Assembly: GCA_016712285.1 (NCBI GenBank)
Contig: JADJRK010000001.1
Location: forward strand, 2,914,001 to 2,978,000
From: Planctomycetota bacterium
Lineage (GTDB): Bacteria > Planctomycetota > UBA8742 > UBA2392
Direction: 5' to 3'
Length of the DNA stretch: 64,000 bases
The notes below the pieces were generated by a model. That model was not told where the DNA came from, made no database searches, and saw only the letters and a program-made list of their open reading frames with translations. Shown piece after piece: positions 1 through 8,343 of the stretch (position 1 is the first letter of the stretch; every line of letters begins with the position of its first letter). The position numbers and the translations under genes are program-made.

Positions 1-348
1 TGGAACTGGCTGGGACGCAACCTGCTGTTCGGTTCGTGGATACCGTGGCTGGTGGTGGGGTTTGTGACGAAGGTGGGCTTGCTGCCTGCGGCGCTGTTGT
101 TTGAGGCGATCCGGCCGCTTGTGTACGTGATGATGAAGCAAGGGCACTTTCCCGACGGAGAGGGGCTGGACGACCAGAACCAGGACGGAATTGAGCCGGA
201 ACGGCCGCCATGGCAGCGCCAAGCCCCACGCCTACCGAGTGAAGCGTCGCAGCCTTTGCGAGAGTTGTTGCCCGAGGCGCCGACGACTCCCGAGAAGCGC
301 AAGCAGTGGTCCGTGCTGCGATGGCCAAAGTTACGGCGAAAACCGTAA
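1..348 (+). CDS. C-terminal part of an unidentified membrane protein (partial)
   Basis: The frame is open from the first base of the window, so the true start lies upstream. The visible part begins with a hydrophobic, Trp-rich stretch (WNWLGRNLLFG, then IPWLVVGFVTK and LLPAALLFEAI) that looks like one or two membrane helices. A polar, Pro/Glu/Arg-rich tail of about 65 residues follows and is probably cytoplasmic. The reading frame closes 15 bases before a good intrinsic terminator, which supports it as a real gene end. I do not recognise the family. Confidence 0.6.
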   Translation, partial: WNWLGRNLLFGSWIPWLVVGFVTKVGLLPAALLFEAIRPLVYVMMKQGHFPDGEGLDDQNQDGIEPERPPWQRQAPRLPSEASQPLRELLPEAPTTPEKRKQWSVLRWPKLRRKP

Positions 349-362
349 CGCAGACAAGATAG

Positions 363-382
363 GAGCCTGGCGGGCTCTTTTT
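363..382 (+). terminator. Rho-independent terminator
   Basis: GAGCC (363-367) pairs with GGCTC (373-377) around a 5-base loop and is followed by five T residues (378-382). It lies 15 bases after the stop codon of the first gene. The stem is short but the geometry is standard. Confidence 0.6.
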
Positions 383-500
383 GTAGAACCGGGCCGATAG
401 GGGAAGAATCAGCAAGTCGCCCCGAGGCCGCCCCAATGGGGGAGACCCGGAAGCCTGTCACGTGCTGATCGGGACCGCGGCTGGCTTCGGTTCGGCGCGG

Positions 501-722
501 TCAGTCGTCCTGGCGTGCGTGTGCGAGTCTTTCGTTCAGCCGCTGAAAGCGCGCCTGGATGCGGTCGCGGAAGCGCTGGCCGCGCTCTTCGGCGGCCTGT
601 GCGCGATCAGTCCAGTAGTATGTCATCACCAGCGCGGTGCCGATCGCGCCGAACATTGTGCCCCCGAACACCAGCAACAGCGGCTGCAAAGCCTGCATCC
701 CTGTCATGAGGACGGTAAACAT
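501..722 (-). CDS. Small hypothetical membrane protein (73 aa)
   Basis: A longer frame extends upstream, but the ATG at 722 is preceded at normal spacing by GAGGAGC on the minus strand (726-732), so I take that start. The protein has one long hydrophobic segment at about residues 10-35 (QPLLLVFGGTMFGAIGTALV). A strongly charged, Arg/Gln/Glu-rich, probably helical tail follows (ERGQRFRDRIQARFQRLNER). This looks like a single-span membrane protein with a cytoplasmic coiled tail. No family is recognised. It stands alone, convergent with the preceding gene. Confidence 0.5.
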   Translation of the reverse strand: MFTVLMTGMQALQPLLLVFGGTMFGAIGTALVMTYYWTDRAQAAEERGQRFRDRIQARFQRLNERLAHARQDD

Positions 723-800
723 GGGTGCTCCTCGTTCAGGTACTAAGGTGCTAACGGCGTGCAGCCGGGGGCTATTCCGACCGAACGCGCGGCTGGACAC

Positions 801-1071
801 TCATTCGGGCGGCTGCGCCGAACAGCCGGAGTTGCACAGCTGGCCCAGTGCGATTCAGCACTCGCCCGGCCACCCCTCAAACATATACCCGATATCGAAA
901 TCGATACGTCTAGGCGACATATACCGCGAATCCCAAAAGCCGGTAATTGTGCATCTTGTGCAGACAGCGGTTTCCTTCAGCCCTAAAGCGTATTTCGTAG
1001 GGAACTCAGACTCGGTATGGGAGAATTGCTCCTAATCAACTTGTAGTCAGTTCACAGCCGCGGAGGTTGCC
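801..1071. other. Intergenic region upstream of the DUF1800 gene
   Basis: About 270 bases separate the divergent small membrane protein from the DUF1800 lipoprotein gene. No protein-coding pattern is seen. It contains an AT-richer block with overlapping short palindromes around 890-910 (GATATCGAAATCGAT), which could be a regulator site or promoter. A strong ribosome binding site GGAGG at 1062-1066 serves the ATG at 1072. I cannot place a convincing -35/-10 pair. Confidence 0.35.
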
Positions 1072-2598
1072 ATGCTTGCCAAGCTTCCGGCGCTGGTGTT
1101 CTGGGCCGCTACGGTTGCGCTTGTTGCCCTCGCTTCTCCTGGATGCGTCCAGGAAGGCGGCGCAACGGAAACGCCACCGCTTGTCGAGGAAGACCTCTCG
1201 GCGATTTCCCAGATCAGCCAGGCCGACCGAATCTACTTCCTGAAACGAACCCACTTCGCGTTCCGGCCCAGCGAGCTCCAGACGCTGAACCAGATGGGGT
1301 ATGAGAACTACCTCGACTGGATGCTCACGCTTCAGCTCGACCCGACCCTTGAGGCGCAAGCGCTTGCAGCCACCGTCGTGGATGTGGACTTCCCCAGCGA
1401 AGCCGAGCTTTCGCGCTGGTGGATCCACCTGATGGTCCACAACCCCAACGCCTTCCAGGAACGCCTGGCGCTGTTCTGGCACGACCACTTCGCCACTGCT
1501 AGCAACGTGCTCGATGCCCAGGCGCGCTACTGGTTCTTTGACCACATCAACCTGTGGCGCACCCAGGGCACGAGCAACCTGCCCGACCTGCTGTACGCCA
1601 TGGCCACGGACTGGACCATGCTGATCTGGCTTGACGGCTATGTCAGCACGGTCAACGCGCCCAACGAAAACTTCGGCCGCGAGTTCTGGGAGCTGTTCAC
1701 GCTCGGCGCCGACAACGGCTACACCGAAGCCGACATCCAGGAAGCCAGCCGCGCGTTTACCGGCTATCGCCGCATCTTTGTGCCGGACGCCGCGGGGCCG
1801 GGGCGCGACCAGTTCATCATGACGTTTGACCCGGGACGGCACGACAACACTTCCAAGACCATCTTTGGCCAGACCTTTCCCGGCAACGGCCAGCAGGAGT
1901 ACCGCGACATGGTGAACTTCACGCTGGCGAATCGCCAGGTGGCTGAGTTCATCGTGCGCAAGATCTGGGAGGAGTTCGTGTACGACGACCCCAGCCCGGC
2001 CCTGGTGGCCGACTTGGCCGGCAGGTTGCGCAACAGCGGCTATGACCTGAAAGACTTCTTCAAGACGATCTTCCTGTCCAAGGCCTTCTTCTCACAGCGC
2101 GCACGTACCAGCATTATCAAGAACCCGATCGAGCACGACATCGGCTTCATGCGCGCCACCGGGCTTGAGCTCACCGTCAGCCGCATCGACAGCGCGCTCA
2201 GCGCCACCGGCCAGCGCCCGACGCAGCCGCCCACGGTCAACGGCTGGCCCAGCGGGTTCTTCTGGCTGAGCAGCCAGGCGATGGTCGAGCGCGCGAACTT
2301 TCTGCGCGACTGTGTGTACTACCGCAACGAGGCACCGCAGGCGGGCTACGACGTCAGCACGCTGATTCCGCCGAACCAGACCGCCGACTGGGAGGTGGTG
2401 GACCGGCTGGCGTTCATCCTGCAGGTTGAGCTGAACGCGGCGCAACGCGCGGAGTGCATCACGTACCTGAACACAGACCGCAACAGCGGCGGCAACTTTG
2501 CGCAACCCTGGAACTTCAACGACGCCGTGCAGAAGGAAAAGAAGATTCGTGGCCTGCTGTACATCCTGGGCCAGCACCCGACGTACCAGCTGCGCTAA
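1072..2598 (+). CDS. DUF1800 family lipoprotein
   Basis: This is a 508-residue exported protein. The N terminus is a lipoprotein signal peptide with a lipobox ending at Cys25 (ALASPGC), so it should be anchored to a membrane. The body matches the DUF1800 family: FLKRTHFAFRPS near the start, then WWIHLMVHNPNAFQERLALFWHDHFATAS split over two motifs, and NENFGREFWELFTLG. DUF1800 proteins have no firmly established activity but are almost always encoded next to a DUF1501 protein, as here (next gene, 63 bases downstream, same strand). The start is fixed by GGAGG at 1062-1066. The two proteins likely act together at the cell envelope (inference). Confidence 0.88.
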   Translation: MLAKLPALVFWAATVALVALASPGCVQEGGATETPPLVEEDLSAISQISQADRIYFLKRTHFAFRPSELQTLNQMGYENYLDWMLTLQLDPTLEAQALAATVVDVDFPSEAELSRWWIHLMVHNPNAFQERLALFWHDHFATASNVLDAQARYWFFDHINLWRTQGTSNLPDLLYAMATDWTMLIWLDGYVSTVNAPNENFGREFWELFTLGADNGYTEADIQEASRAFTGYRRIFVPDAAGPGRDQFIMTFDPGRHDNTSKTIFGQTFPGNGQQEYRDMVNFTLANRQVAEFIVRKIWEEFVYDDPSPALVADLAGRLRNSGYDLKDFFKTIFLSKAFFSQRARTSIIKNPIEHDIGFMRATGLELTVSRIDSALSATGQRPTQPPTVNGWPSGFFWLSSQAMVERANFLRDCVYYRNEAPQAGYDVSTLIPPNQTADWEVVDRLAFILQVELNAAQRAECITYLNTDRNSGGNFAQPWNFNDAVQKEKKIRGLLYILGQHPTYQLR

Positions 2599-2661
2599 CT
2601 GAATCCGAACGGGGTGTCGCGGGCCTGACAACCGGCGCTGCCCCGAAACAGGAGTCCAACG

Positions 2662-3981
2662 ATGAACAACGAACTCAAAAGCAAGGCCCGCCGCAACTTC
2701 CTGCGCTACAGCGCTGCGGGCGCCGGGGTTGCTGCCCTGGGCGCGATCGGCGAGCAAGCGCAGCTTACGCGGCCGATCAAGGCCACTGCGTTGCCCAACC
2801 ACAAGCGCCTGATCGTGATCAACATGCTGGGCGGCAACGACGGGCTGAACACGGTGTACCCCGTTTCGGCGGCAGAGCACGCGGCATACATGAACGTGCG
2901 ACCGACGATCGGGTTTGCACAGGGTGCGGGGCTTGCGCTCACGGGCGGCCCCGGCGTCAGCGAGTTTGAGCTGCACCCGTCGCTGGCCAACGTGCAGACG
3001 CGCTGGAACGCGAACCAGGTGGCCATCATCAACAAGGTCGGTTACCCGCAGCAGAACCTCAGCCACTTCGTCAGCGAAGACATCTGGAGCTACGGCGCGC
3101 GAGGCGGCTTGCAGGCGCTCAGCGGCTATGCGCCGGGTTGGGTTGCGCGCTATGCCAACACCTACGCACCGACGAACATGGGTGTGGCTAGCATCGGCGT
3201 CGGCCGTCGCCTCGACTTTGAGGGCGCAACCGCCAGCCCGTTCCTTGTATCCAGCGTGGCTTCGTTCAATTACCGCATTGACTACAACTACTCCAACAAC
3301 CACACGCTGCGCCTCGAGACCATCCAGAACATCCTCGCGCAGCAGCCGGCGGGGGACACCATCGGCGACATCGCCGTGGCCGGTGCGTCAGCCTTCACGG
3401 CCGCGGCGCAGGTGCAAGCCGCAGTGACCGACTACAACAACTACGCAACGCTGAACGGCATCCAGTACCCGATTCGCGCCGGCACCACCTCGACCCTGAC
3501 CACGATGGGCTCGCGGCTGCGTGATATCGCGCTGCTGATTCACGGCGGGTTTGAAACGCGCGTCTTCTATACCGGATACGGCGGCTTCGACACGCACAGC
3601 AACCAGCTTGCCGGCCACGCGGCGCTGCTGACCGACCTTGACGACGCGCTGGGCGTGTTCTTCACCGACATGACCACGCAGGGCGTCTGGAACGACATTG
3701 CCATCGTAGTCATTAGCGAATTCGGCCGGCGCAATTACGAGAATGGCAGCAACGGCACCGACCACGGCCACGGCAGCTGCGTGATGGTGCTCGGCGGCCC
3801 GGTCAACGGCGGCATGTACGGCGACGACCCCACGGTCGCAGACCTGAACCTTGGCCATCTGGGCTACACCACCGACTTCCGCGACATCTACCGGGCGCTG
3901 CTGCTGCAACACCTCGGGCATGACCCGGCGCTGCTGTTCCCGGAGACGCAACCGACCAGCAACATCTACACCCTGGTGTAG
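2662..3981 (+). CDS. DUF1501 family Tat-exported protein
   Basis: This 439-residue protein carries a twin-arginine signal (Arg10-Arg11 in ARRNFLRY, followed by a Gly/Ala-rich hydrophobic stretch), so it is probably exported folded through the Tat system. The mature part has DUF1501 features: LIVINMLGGNDGLNTVYP near the start, SHFVSEDIW, GGFDTHSNQ and FGRRNYENGSNGTDHGHG. DUF1501 belongs to the alkaline-phosphatase/sulfatase-like fold, and these His/Asp clusters are candidate metal-binding segments. AGGAG at 2650-2654 supports the start. It forms an operon with the DUF1800 gene upstream and the sugar-dehydrogenase lipoprotein downstream. Confidence 0.88.
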   Translation: MNNELKSKARRNFLRYSAAGAGVAALGAIGEQAQLTRPIKATALPNHKRLIVINMLGGNDGLNTVYPVSAAEHAAYMNVRPTIGFAQGAGLALTGGPGVSEFELHPSLANVQTRWNANQVAIINKVGYPQQNLSHFVSEDIWSYGARGGLQALSGYAPGWVARYANTYAPTNMGVASIGVGRRLDFEGATASPFLVSSVASFNYRIDYNYSNNHTLRLETIQNILAQQPAGDTIGDIAVAGASAFTAAAQVQAAVTDYNNYATLNGIQYPIRAGTTSTLTTMGSRLRDIALLIHGGFETRVFYTGYGGFDTHSNQLAGHAALLTDLDDALGVFFTDMTTQGVWNDIAIVVISEFGRRNYENGSNGTDHGHGSCVMVLGGPVNGGMYGDDPTVADLNLGHLGYTTDFRDIYRALLLQHLGHDPALLFPETQPTSNIYTLV

Positions 3982-4003
3982 GCGGGGCAGAGAGGCTGAC
4001 AAC

Positions 4004-5185
4004 ATGATTCGCAACCTGGCACTCAGCATCACCGGCTTGCTGGCCATGGCCCTGTTTGCAGTTGCCTGCGGCAGCGGGGGCGAAGACGGCGGCGACAGCG
4101 GCGGCGGAGGCGGAACTCCCGGCTATCCCGACCCCGGGCCACGTGGCACAGCGCTGCCCGGCGACATCGCGCAGCTGGACTACTACTGGGGCATTGAACC
4201 CATCGCCACCGGCTTGAACACCCCGTGCAAGATGGCGCAAGCGCCTGATGGCCGCCTGTTCGTCAGCATCCTGGGCGGCACCATTCTCGTGATTGAACCG
4301 ACCCCGCCCTACACGCAGCACACGTTCACAACTGAGCCAGTGCTGACGGGCAACGAGCGCGGCATGCTGGGCATCGCGTTGTCGCCGACCTTTGCGACCG
4401 ACAGCTACGTCTACGCAATGATGTGTATCAACGATGTCACCAACAAGCAGCAGGTGATCCGCTACACCGACCAGAGCAATGTCGGCGTCGGGCGCACCGT
4501 CATCGTGGACAACCTGCCCGTGGCGAGCGTGCACAACGCGGGCGCGATCCAGTTCGGGCTTGACGGCAAACTGTACGTCAGCGTCGGCGATTCCACCGTG
4601 CCCGCAAACTCGCAGACAGACGGTTCGCTTGCCGGGCGCATTCTGCGCTACAACCAGGACGGCACCATTCCCACCGACAACCCGAAGTTCGGCACCGTCG
4701 ACGCCGCGGAGTTTGTGCGCGGCTTACGCAACAGCTTCGGCATGTGCGTTCACCCGACCACGGGCACGATCATCGCCACCGAAAACGGCCCGAACAACAA
4801 TGACGAGCTGAACTACATATCCGCCGGCAAGAACTATGAATGGGATGCCGCCGCCGGCAGCATTCCCGGCGCGCAGATTGGCGTGCGCCTGCGCAACTGG
4901 CCCTCTGTGATTGTGCCGACCGGCGTCACCTACCACAGCGGCAACAATGCGCCGCCTACCACGCAGAACTCACTGTTCATCTGCAGCTATGAAGACGAGC
5001 GCGTTTACAAGTTCGAGATGGACGGCAGCCCGCCGGTCAACATCGTGCAGGAAACCACGTTCATTGACTTCGTGCAGGCCGCCCAGAGCAACAAACCCCT
5101 CGACATCATCGAGGGCATCGACGGCAGCCTGTACGTCAGCACCTTCACCGACATCTGGCGCGTCTTCCGTCGCACCGGCCCGTAA
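4004..5185 (+). CDS. PQQ-dependent sugar dehydrogenase-like lipoprotein
   Basis: The frame extends upstream, but the ATG at 4004 follows AGAGG and opens a clear lipoprotein signal with lipobox Cys22 (FAVAC) and a Gly/Asp-rich linker, giving 393 residues. The rest resembles the soluble glucose/aldose dehydrogenase beta-propeller family (GSDH, YliI-like): GLNTPCKMAQAPDGRLFV, GNERGMLGIALSPTF, LYVSVGDST, RILRYNQDGTIPTDNP, FVRGLRNSFGMCVHP and ATENGPNNNDELNYI. These correspond to family blade motifs, including residues that bind PQQ and calcium. It probably oxidises sugars at the cell surface. PQQ dependence is inferred from the family and was not tested. Confidence 0.82.
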   Translation: MIRNLALSITGLLAMALFAVACGSGGEDGGDSGGGGGTPGYPDPGPRGTALPGDIAQLDYYWGIEPIATGLNTPCKMAQAPDGRLFVSILGGTILVIEPTPPYTQHTFTTEPVLTGNERGMLGIALSPTFATDSYVYAMMCINDVTNKQQVIRYTDQSNVGVGRTVIVDNLPVASVHNAGAIQFGLDGKLYVSVGDSTVPANSQTDGSLAGRILRYNQDGTIPTDNPKFGTVDAAEFVRGLRNSFGMCVHPTTGTIIATENGPNNNDELNYISAGKNYEWDAAAGSIPGAQIGVRLRNWPSVIVPTGVTYHSGNNAPPTTQNSLFICSYEDERVYKFEMDGSPPVNIVQETTFIDFVQAAQSNKPLDIIEGIDGSLYVSTFTDIWRVFRRTGP

Positions 5186-5256
5186 CGCCTGTCACAGCAA
5201 AGGCGGCGTCTGGTACCAATCTCCGATGCCGTTAACGTGGCCCGCGGGAGAACACC

Positions 5257-6942
5257 ATGGAAGTGCCGACCTTCAGCAAGATGACCGCAGAAACGCCCAC
5301 TCTCGAGGGCGTGCAAGCCGAGATGTCGAAGATCAACGCCGCTTTCGACAAAGCCGGCGACGCCGGAGGCCAGCTCGCAGCCGTCGAGCGCTGGAACGAG
5401 ATGCGGCGCCGCTACCGCACATGGAGCAGCCTGGTCGGCCTGCGCTTCAACCAGGATACGCGCAACGCTGATTACAAGGCGCAGCGCGACTATCGCGACA
5501 AGCTTGAACCCAAGCTCACCAACCTCGACAACGACCTCAAGCGCAAGCTGCTGCACAGCCCGTGGCGCGAGGCCCTTGTCGCGAAACTTGGCCCGCAGGC
5601 CTTCGCCCTGTGGGACACCGACGCGCGCGCATACAGCCCCGCGATTGAGGCCGAGCAGGTGCGGATCAGCGCCCTGGGCGCCGAGTACACCGAGTTGCTG
5701 GCCGGCGCCAGCTTTGAGTTTCGCGGCGAAAAGCTGAACCTGCCGGGCCTGGGCAAGTACTACGCTGACACCGACCGCAACACGCGCCACGAGGCGCGCA
5801 TGCTGCAGTGGGGCTGGTTCGCGCAACAGCGCGGCAAGCTCGACACCCTGTTCAGCGAGATGACACGCCTGCGCCACGAAAGCGCGCGCAAGCTCGGCTT
5901 GAACAGCTACATTGATCTGGGCTACCTGCGCATGCACCGCGTCGATTACGGCATCGACGACATCAAGACGCTGCGCAAGCAGGTGATCAACGAAGTGGTT
6001 CCCCTGTGCACCGAGCTGGTCAAGCGCCAGGCCGCCGAGCTGGGCATCGACAAGGTCAAGTACTGGGACGACGGCATTCACGACGCGCAGGGCAGCCCCA
6101 AACCGCACGGCGACCACGACTGGATGGTGGCGCGCGCGCAGGAAATGTTCGACGAGATCGGGCACGGCCTGGGCGACTTCTTTCGGCTGATGAATTCCAA
6201 GCAGCTGATTGACCTGAAGTCGCGCGAGGGCAAGGCGGGCGGCGGCTTCTGTACGGGCTTTCCGGTTTACGGCGTGCCGTTCGTGTTCGCGAATTTCAAC
6301 GGCACCAAGGGCGACGTGGAGGTGTTCACGCACGAGATGGGCCACGCGTTCCAGAATTGGTCGTCGCGGCACCAGCAGCTTCCGGACTACCTGTGGCCGA
6401 CCTACGAAAGCGCCGAGATTCACAGCATGAGCCTCGAGTTCATCACCTGGCCCTGGATGGAGAAGTTCTTCGAGAACGACGCCGACCGCTTTCGCAAGGC
6501 ACACCTCACCGGCAGCCTGCTGTTTATCCCCTACGGCACAGCCGTCGATCACTTCCAGCACATGGTGTACGAGAAGCCGGACGCCACGCCGCAACAGCGC
6601 TTCGAGATGTGGCGCGAGTGCGAGAAAACCTACCTGCCGTGGCGCGACTACGGCGACCTGCCGCACGCCCGCGACGGCGGCTTCTGGCAGGTGCAGCGGC
6701 ACATTTACCTTAGCCCGTTCTATTACATCGACTATGTGCTGGCGCAGTTGTGCGCGCTGCAGTTCTGGGTGCGCGCCACGGACGACCGCGACAAGGCCAT
6801 GGCCGATTACGTGGCCCTGTGCAAGCGCGGCGGCGAGGCGCCATTCCAGCAGTTGGCAAAGGGCGCGGGCCTGAAGAGCCCCTTTGAGCCCGGCGCGCTG
6901 ACCAGGATCGTGGGCCAGGCCCGCGACTGGCTTCAGAAGTAG
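5257..6942 (+). CDS. M3 family oligoendopeptidase (zinc metallopeptidase)
   Basis: This 561-residue protein has the M3 catalytic signature: His359-Glu360-Met-Gly-His363 (FTHEMGHAFQNW), followed by Glu387 in the SAEIHSMSLE segment as third zinc ligand. There is no signal peptide, so it should act in the cytoplasm on short peptides. The length and the downstream motifs FIPYGTAVDHFQHMVY and IYLSPFYYIDYVLAQ fit the oligoendopeptidase F (PepF) branch. A good intrinsic terminator begins about 20 bases after the stop codon. It follows the dehydrogenase gene by 71 bases and may have its own promoter. Confidence 0.93.
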   Translation: MEVPTFSKMTAETPTLEGVQAEMSKINAAFDKAGDAGGQLAAVERWNEMRRRYRTWSSLVGLRFNQDTRNADYKAQRDYRDKLEPKLTNLDNDLKRKLLHSPWREALVAKLGPQAFALWDTDARAYSPAIEAEQVRISALGAEYTELLAGASFEFRGEKLNLPGLGKYYADTDRNTRHEARMLQWGWFAQQRGKLDTLFSEMTRLRHESARKLGLNSYIDLGYLRMHRVDYGIDDIKTLRKQVINEVVPLCTELVKRQAAELGIDKVKYWDDGIHDAQGSPKPHGDHDWMVARAQEMFDEIGHGLGDFFRLMNSKQLIDLKSREGKAGGGFCTGFPVYGVPFVFANFNGTKGDVEVFTHEMGHAFQNWSSRHQQLPDYLWPTYESAEIHSMSLEFITWPWMEKFFENDADRFRKAHLTGSLLFIPYGTAVDHFQHMVYEKPDATPQQRFEMWRECEKTYLPWRDYGDLPHARDGGFWQVQRHIYLSPFYYIDYVLAQLCALQFWVRATDDRDKAMADYVALCKRGGEAPFQQLAKGAGLKSPFEPGALTRIVGQARDWLQK

Positions 6943-6962
6943 GGCCGCCCGGCCAGAAAGCA

Positions 6963-6989
6963 AAAAGCCCCCGCGAGGCGGGGGCTTTT
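6963..6989 (+). terminator. Rho-independent terminator after the M3 peptidase gene
   Basis: A 12-bp perfect stem, 6963-6974 with 6978-6989, encloses a GAG loop. It is a GCCCCCGC-type core flanked by A4 and T4, so it can work in both directions. Confidence 0.9.
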
Positions 6990-7405
6990 GCCGGCGAGTT
7001 GCCTCGCCTGAAGATTGTGCATGTGGCCTGCATCGTGAAGACTAGCCTCTTCACTTTACACGGTTCAGGGGGCTATCCCCAAACCGCGCTGCGGGTTGCC
7101 CCGCTGGCTGTTGCGCGCTGTCGACGGCGCGAAAGCTGGCCCAGTAGTCTGTCGGGTGATGGCTGCCGGACTTTCGCCCCTCAGCCGCCCTTCGAACCAC
7201 CTGCAAGGGTCACCCCAAGCCGGCCCAACCCCGAGAGTCCCATTCAGCAGAAGGACCCCCGCAACCCGGTGCTGCTGCACCGCACTGCACGAAGGAAATG
7301 TACCCCACGATAAAGCGGAATCCAGCCGTGTCGGTCTATAGTTGATATGGGGACAATCCCAGCGTTCCTGACACACCCGCGTCATCAATGGCGCAACCAA
7401 GGCAT
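6990..7405. other. Long non-coding gap, possibly containing a structured RNA
   Basis: About 400 bases lie between the terminator and a hairpin cluster. I see no credible gene on either strand. Local inverted repeats suggest RNA structure: GTGAAGA...TCTTCAC at 7036-7055, GGTT/AACC enclosing GGGG/CCCC at 7062-7085, and CGAAAG/CTTTCG around 7130-7175. The minus-strand text GGGGCGAAAGTCCGGCAGCC (near 7160-7180) recalls part of the RNase P CR-I region, but the partner CR-V motif is absent. I therefore do not name it. Confidence 0.3.
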
Positions 7406-7550
7406 TGTGTCGCCCCTCCCGCCTTCGCGCTCCGCGCTACGGCGGGAGGGGCGACACAGTCGCGGCCCTTGGCCGCGACACGGTTGGATGATTATGGCCT
7501 CTGCGGCACGGGCCGGAGGCCCGTGCTACTACATCGGCTGGAAGCCGATG
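7406..7550. repeat. Cluster of four perfect hairpins (palindromic repeats)
   Basis: Four perfect inverted repeats follow each other. 7406-7423 pairs with 7441-7458 (18 bp, 17-base loop). 7459-7467 pairs with 7471-7479 (9 bp, CTT loop). 7506-7514 pairs with 7518-7526 (9 bp, GGA loop). 7532-7539 pairs with 7543-7550 (8 bp, GGA loop). There is no T tract after them. They lie just beyond the 3' end of the minus-strand gene ending at 7576. The pattern resembles REP-type intergenic palindromes. Confidence 0.75.
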
Positions 7551-7575
7551 CCACTTGCTGTGTCTTTGGTTTGGG

Positions 7576-8265
7576 CTATCGGACTACTTGTGGTCCGTCG
7601 GCCAGTATTGCCGCGATAAAATTGGACGAGCTGCTGCCGTCTTCTTCTTTCTTGAACAGCAGCGGGTTTCCGTCTTTGCGCTTTACCTCGAATACTTTGT
7701 CGTGGGTGATCATCTGTACTTCCACGTCGCCTTCGCTCACGTCCGCACCGCCATCCTTGAAGAACGTGAACATCTCCAGCATCTGCGGTTCCAAGGCCTC
7801 CAGCGGAATGCCGAACGTCTTCGAAGCCTCGGCCATGCGGTAGCGGTTGAACTTCTTGAGCGCGGCCTTGTTCCCGGTACGGATCGCTTTGCAGTAATCC
7901 ATCGCAAAGGCCAGCATGGTCCCGGCGTCGGCGACGCTGGCGGTGTCCAGCAATTGTTTCAGCTCATCGAACTGGCTGTCAAACTTGTGCACCAGCTCGT
8001 TGCCTGCCGGCATCTGCAAGTCGCCGTCTTCCAGCGAGTTGACCATCTCGCCCTCGTCGGCTTCGCGCACGCCTGAACTGAACGTGGCGTCCGGCCCCTT
8101 GTGCGTGAACTGGAAGCGCAACACGTTGCCCTTGCCGATCAGGTGCGGCGTAAGCTGCGCCATGCCGCTGCCGCCATCCTTGCAATTGAATACCTCGAAC
8201 CCGTTGCAAGTGGCTGTGAATGCGCAGTCGTGGGCTTTGTAGGTGCAGACAACGAACTTGGCCAT
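7576..8265 (-). CDS. Hypothetical cytoplasmic protein (229 aa)
   Basis: The start is well supported: AAAGGAG lies just upstream of the ATG at 8265 on the minus strand. The protein has no signal peptide or membrane segment. The N-terminal third (FVVCTYKAHDCAFTATCNG, then GKGNVLRFQFT) looks like beta strands. The middle (QFDELKQLLDTASVADAGTM, then NRYRMAEASKTFGIPLEALE) looks helical, and the end carries a basic VFEVKRKDGNPLLFKKEEDG stretch. I do not recognise the family. It is followed by the hairpin cluster at 7406-7550 and precedes gamma-glutamyltransferase in the direction of the next minus-strand gene. Confidence 0.7.
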   Translation of the reverse strand: MAKFVVCTYKAHDCAFTATCNGFEVFNCKDGGSGMAQLTPHLIGKGNVLRFQFTHKGPDATFSSGVREADEGEMVNSLEDGDLQMPAGNELVHKFDSQFDELKQLLDTASVADAGTMLAFAMDYCKAIRTGNKAALKKFNRYRMAEASKTFGIPLEALEPQMLEMFTFFKDGGADVSEGDVEVQMITHDKVFEVKRKDGNPLLFKKEEDGSSSSNFIAAILADGPQVVR

Positions 8266-8343
8266 GGCGTCTCCTTTGGTCGCAGTATGGGCATGGGCCG
8301 CACACAGCCAACCGGATTCGCCGGATTATTTTGCACAGCTTGC

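Noticed and set aside
462..1035. Overlapping plus-strand frames in the first kilobase
   Set aside because: They lack ribosome binding sites and start signals, and they overlap a better-supported minus-strand small gene.
5005..6963. Long minus-strand reading frame of 652 codons opposite the M3 peptidase gene
   Set aside because: It is a GC-rich antisense shadow: the plus strand carries a complete M3 signature with correct length and start, and the antisense protein has no recognisable motif.
7141..7200. RNase P RNA, suggested by a GAAAGTCCGGCAGCC word on the minus strand
   Set aside because: The conserved 3' partner motif (ACAGAA...CCGGCUUA) and the typical overall layout are not found.
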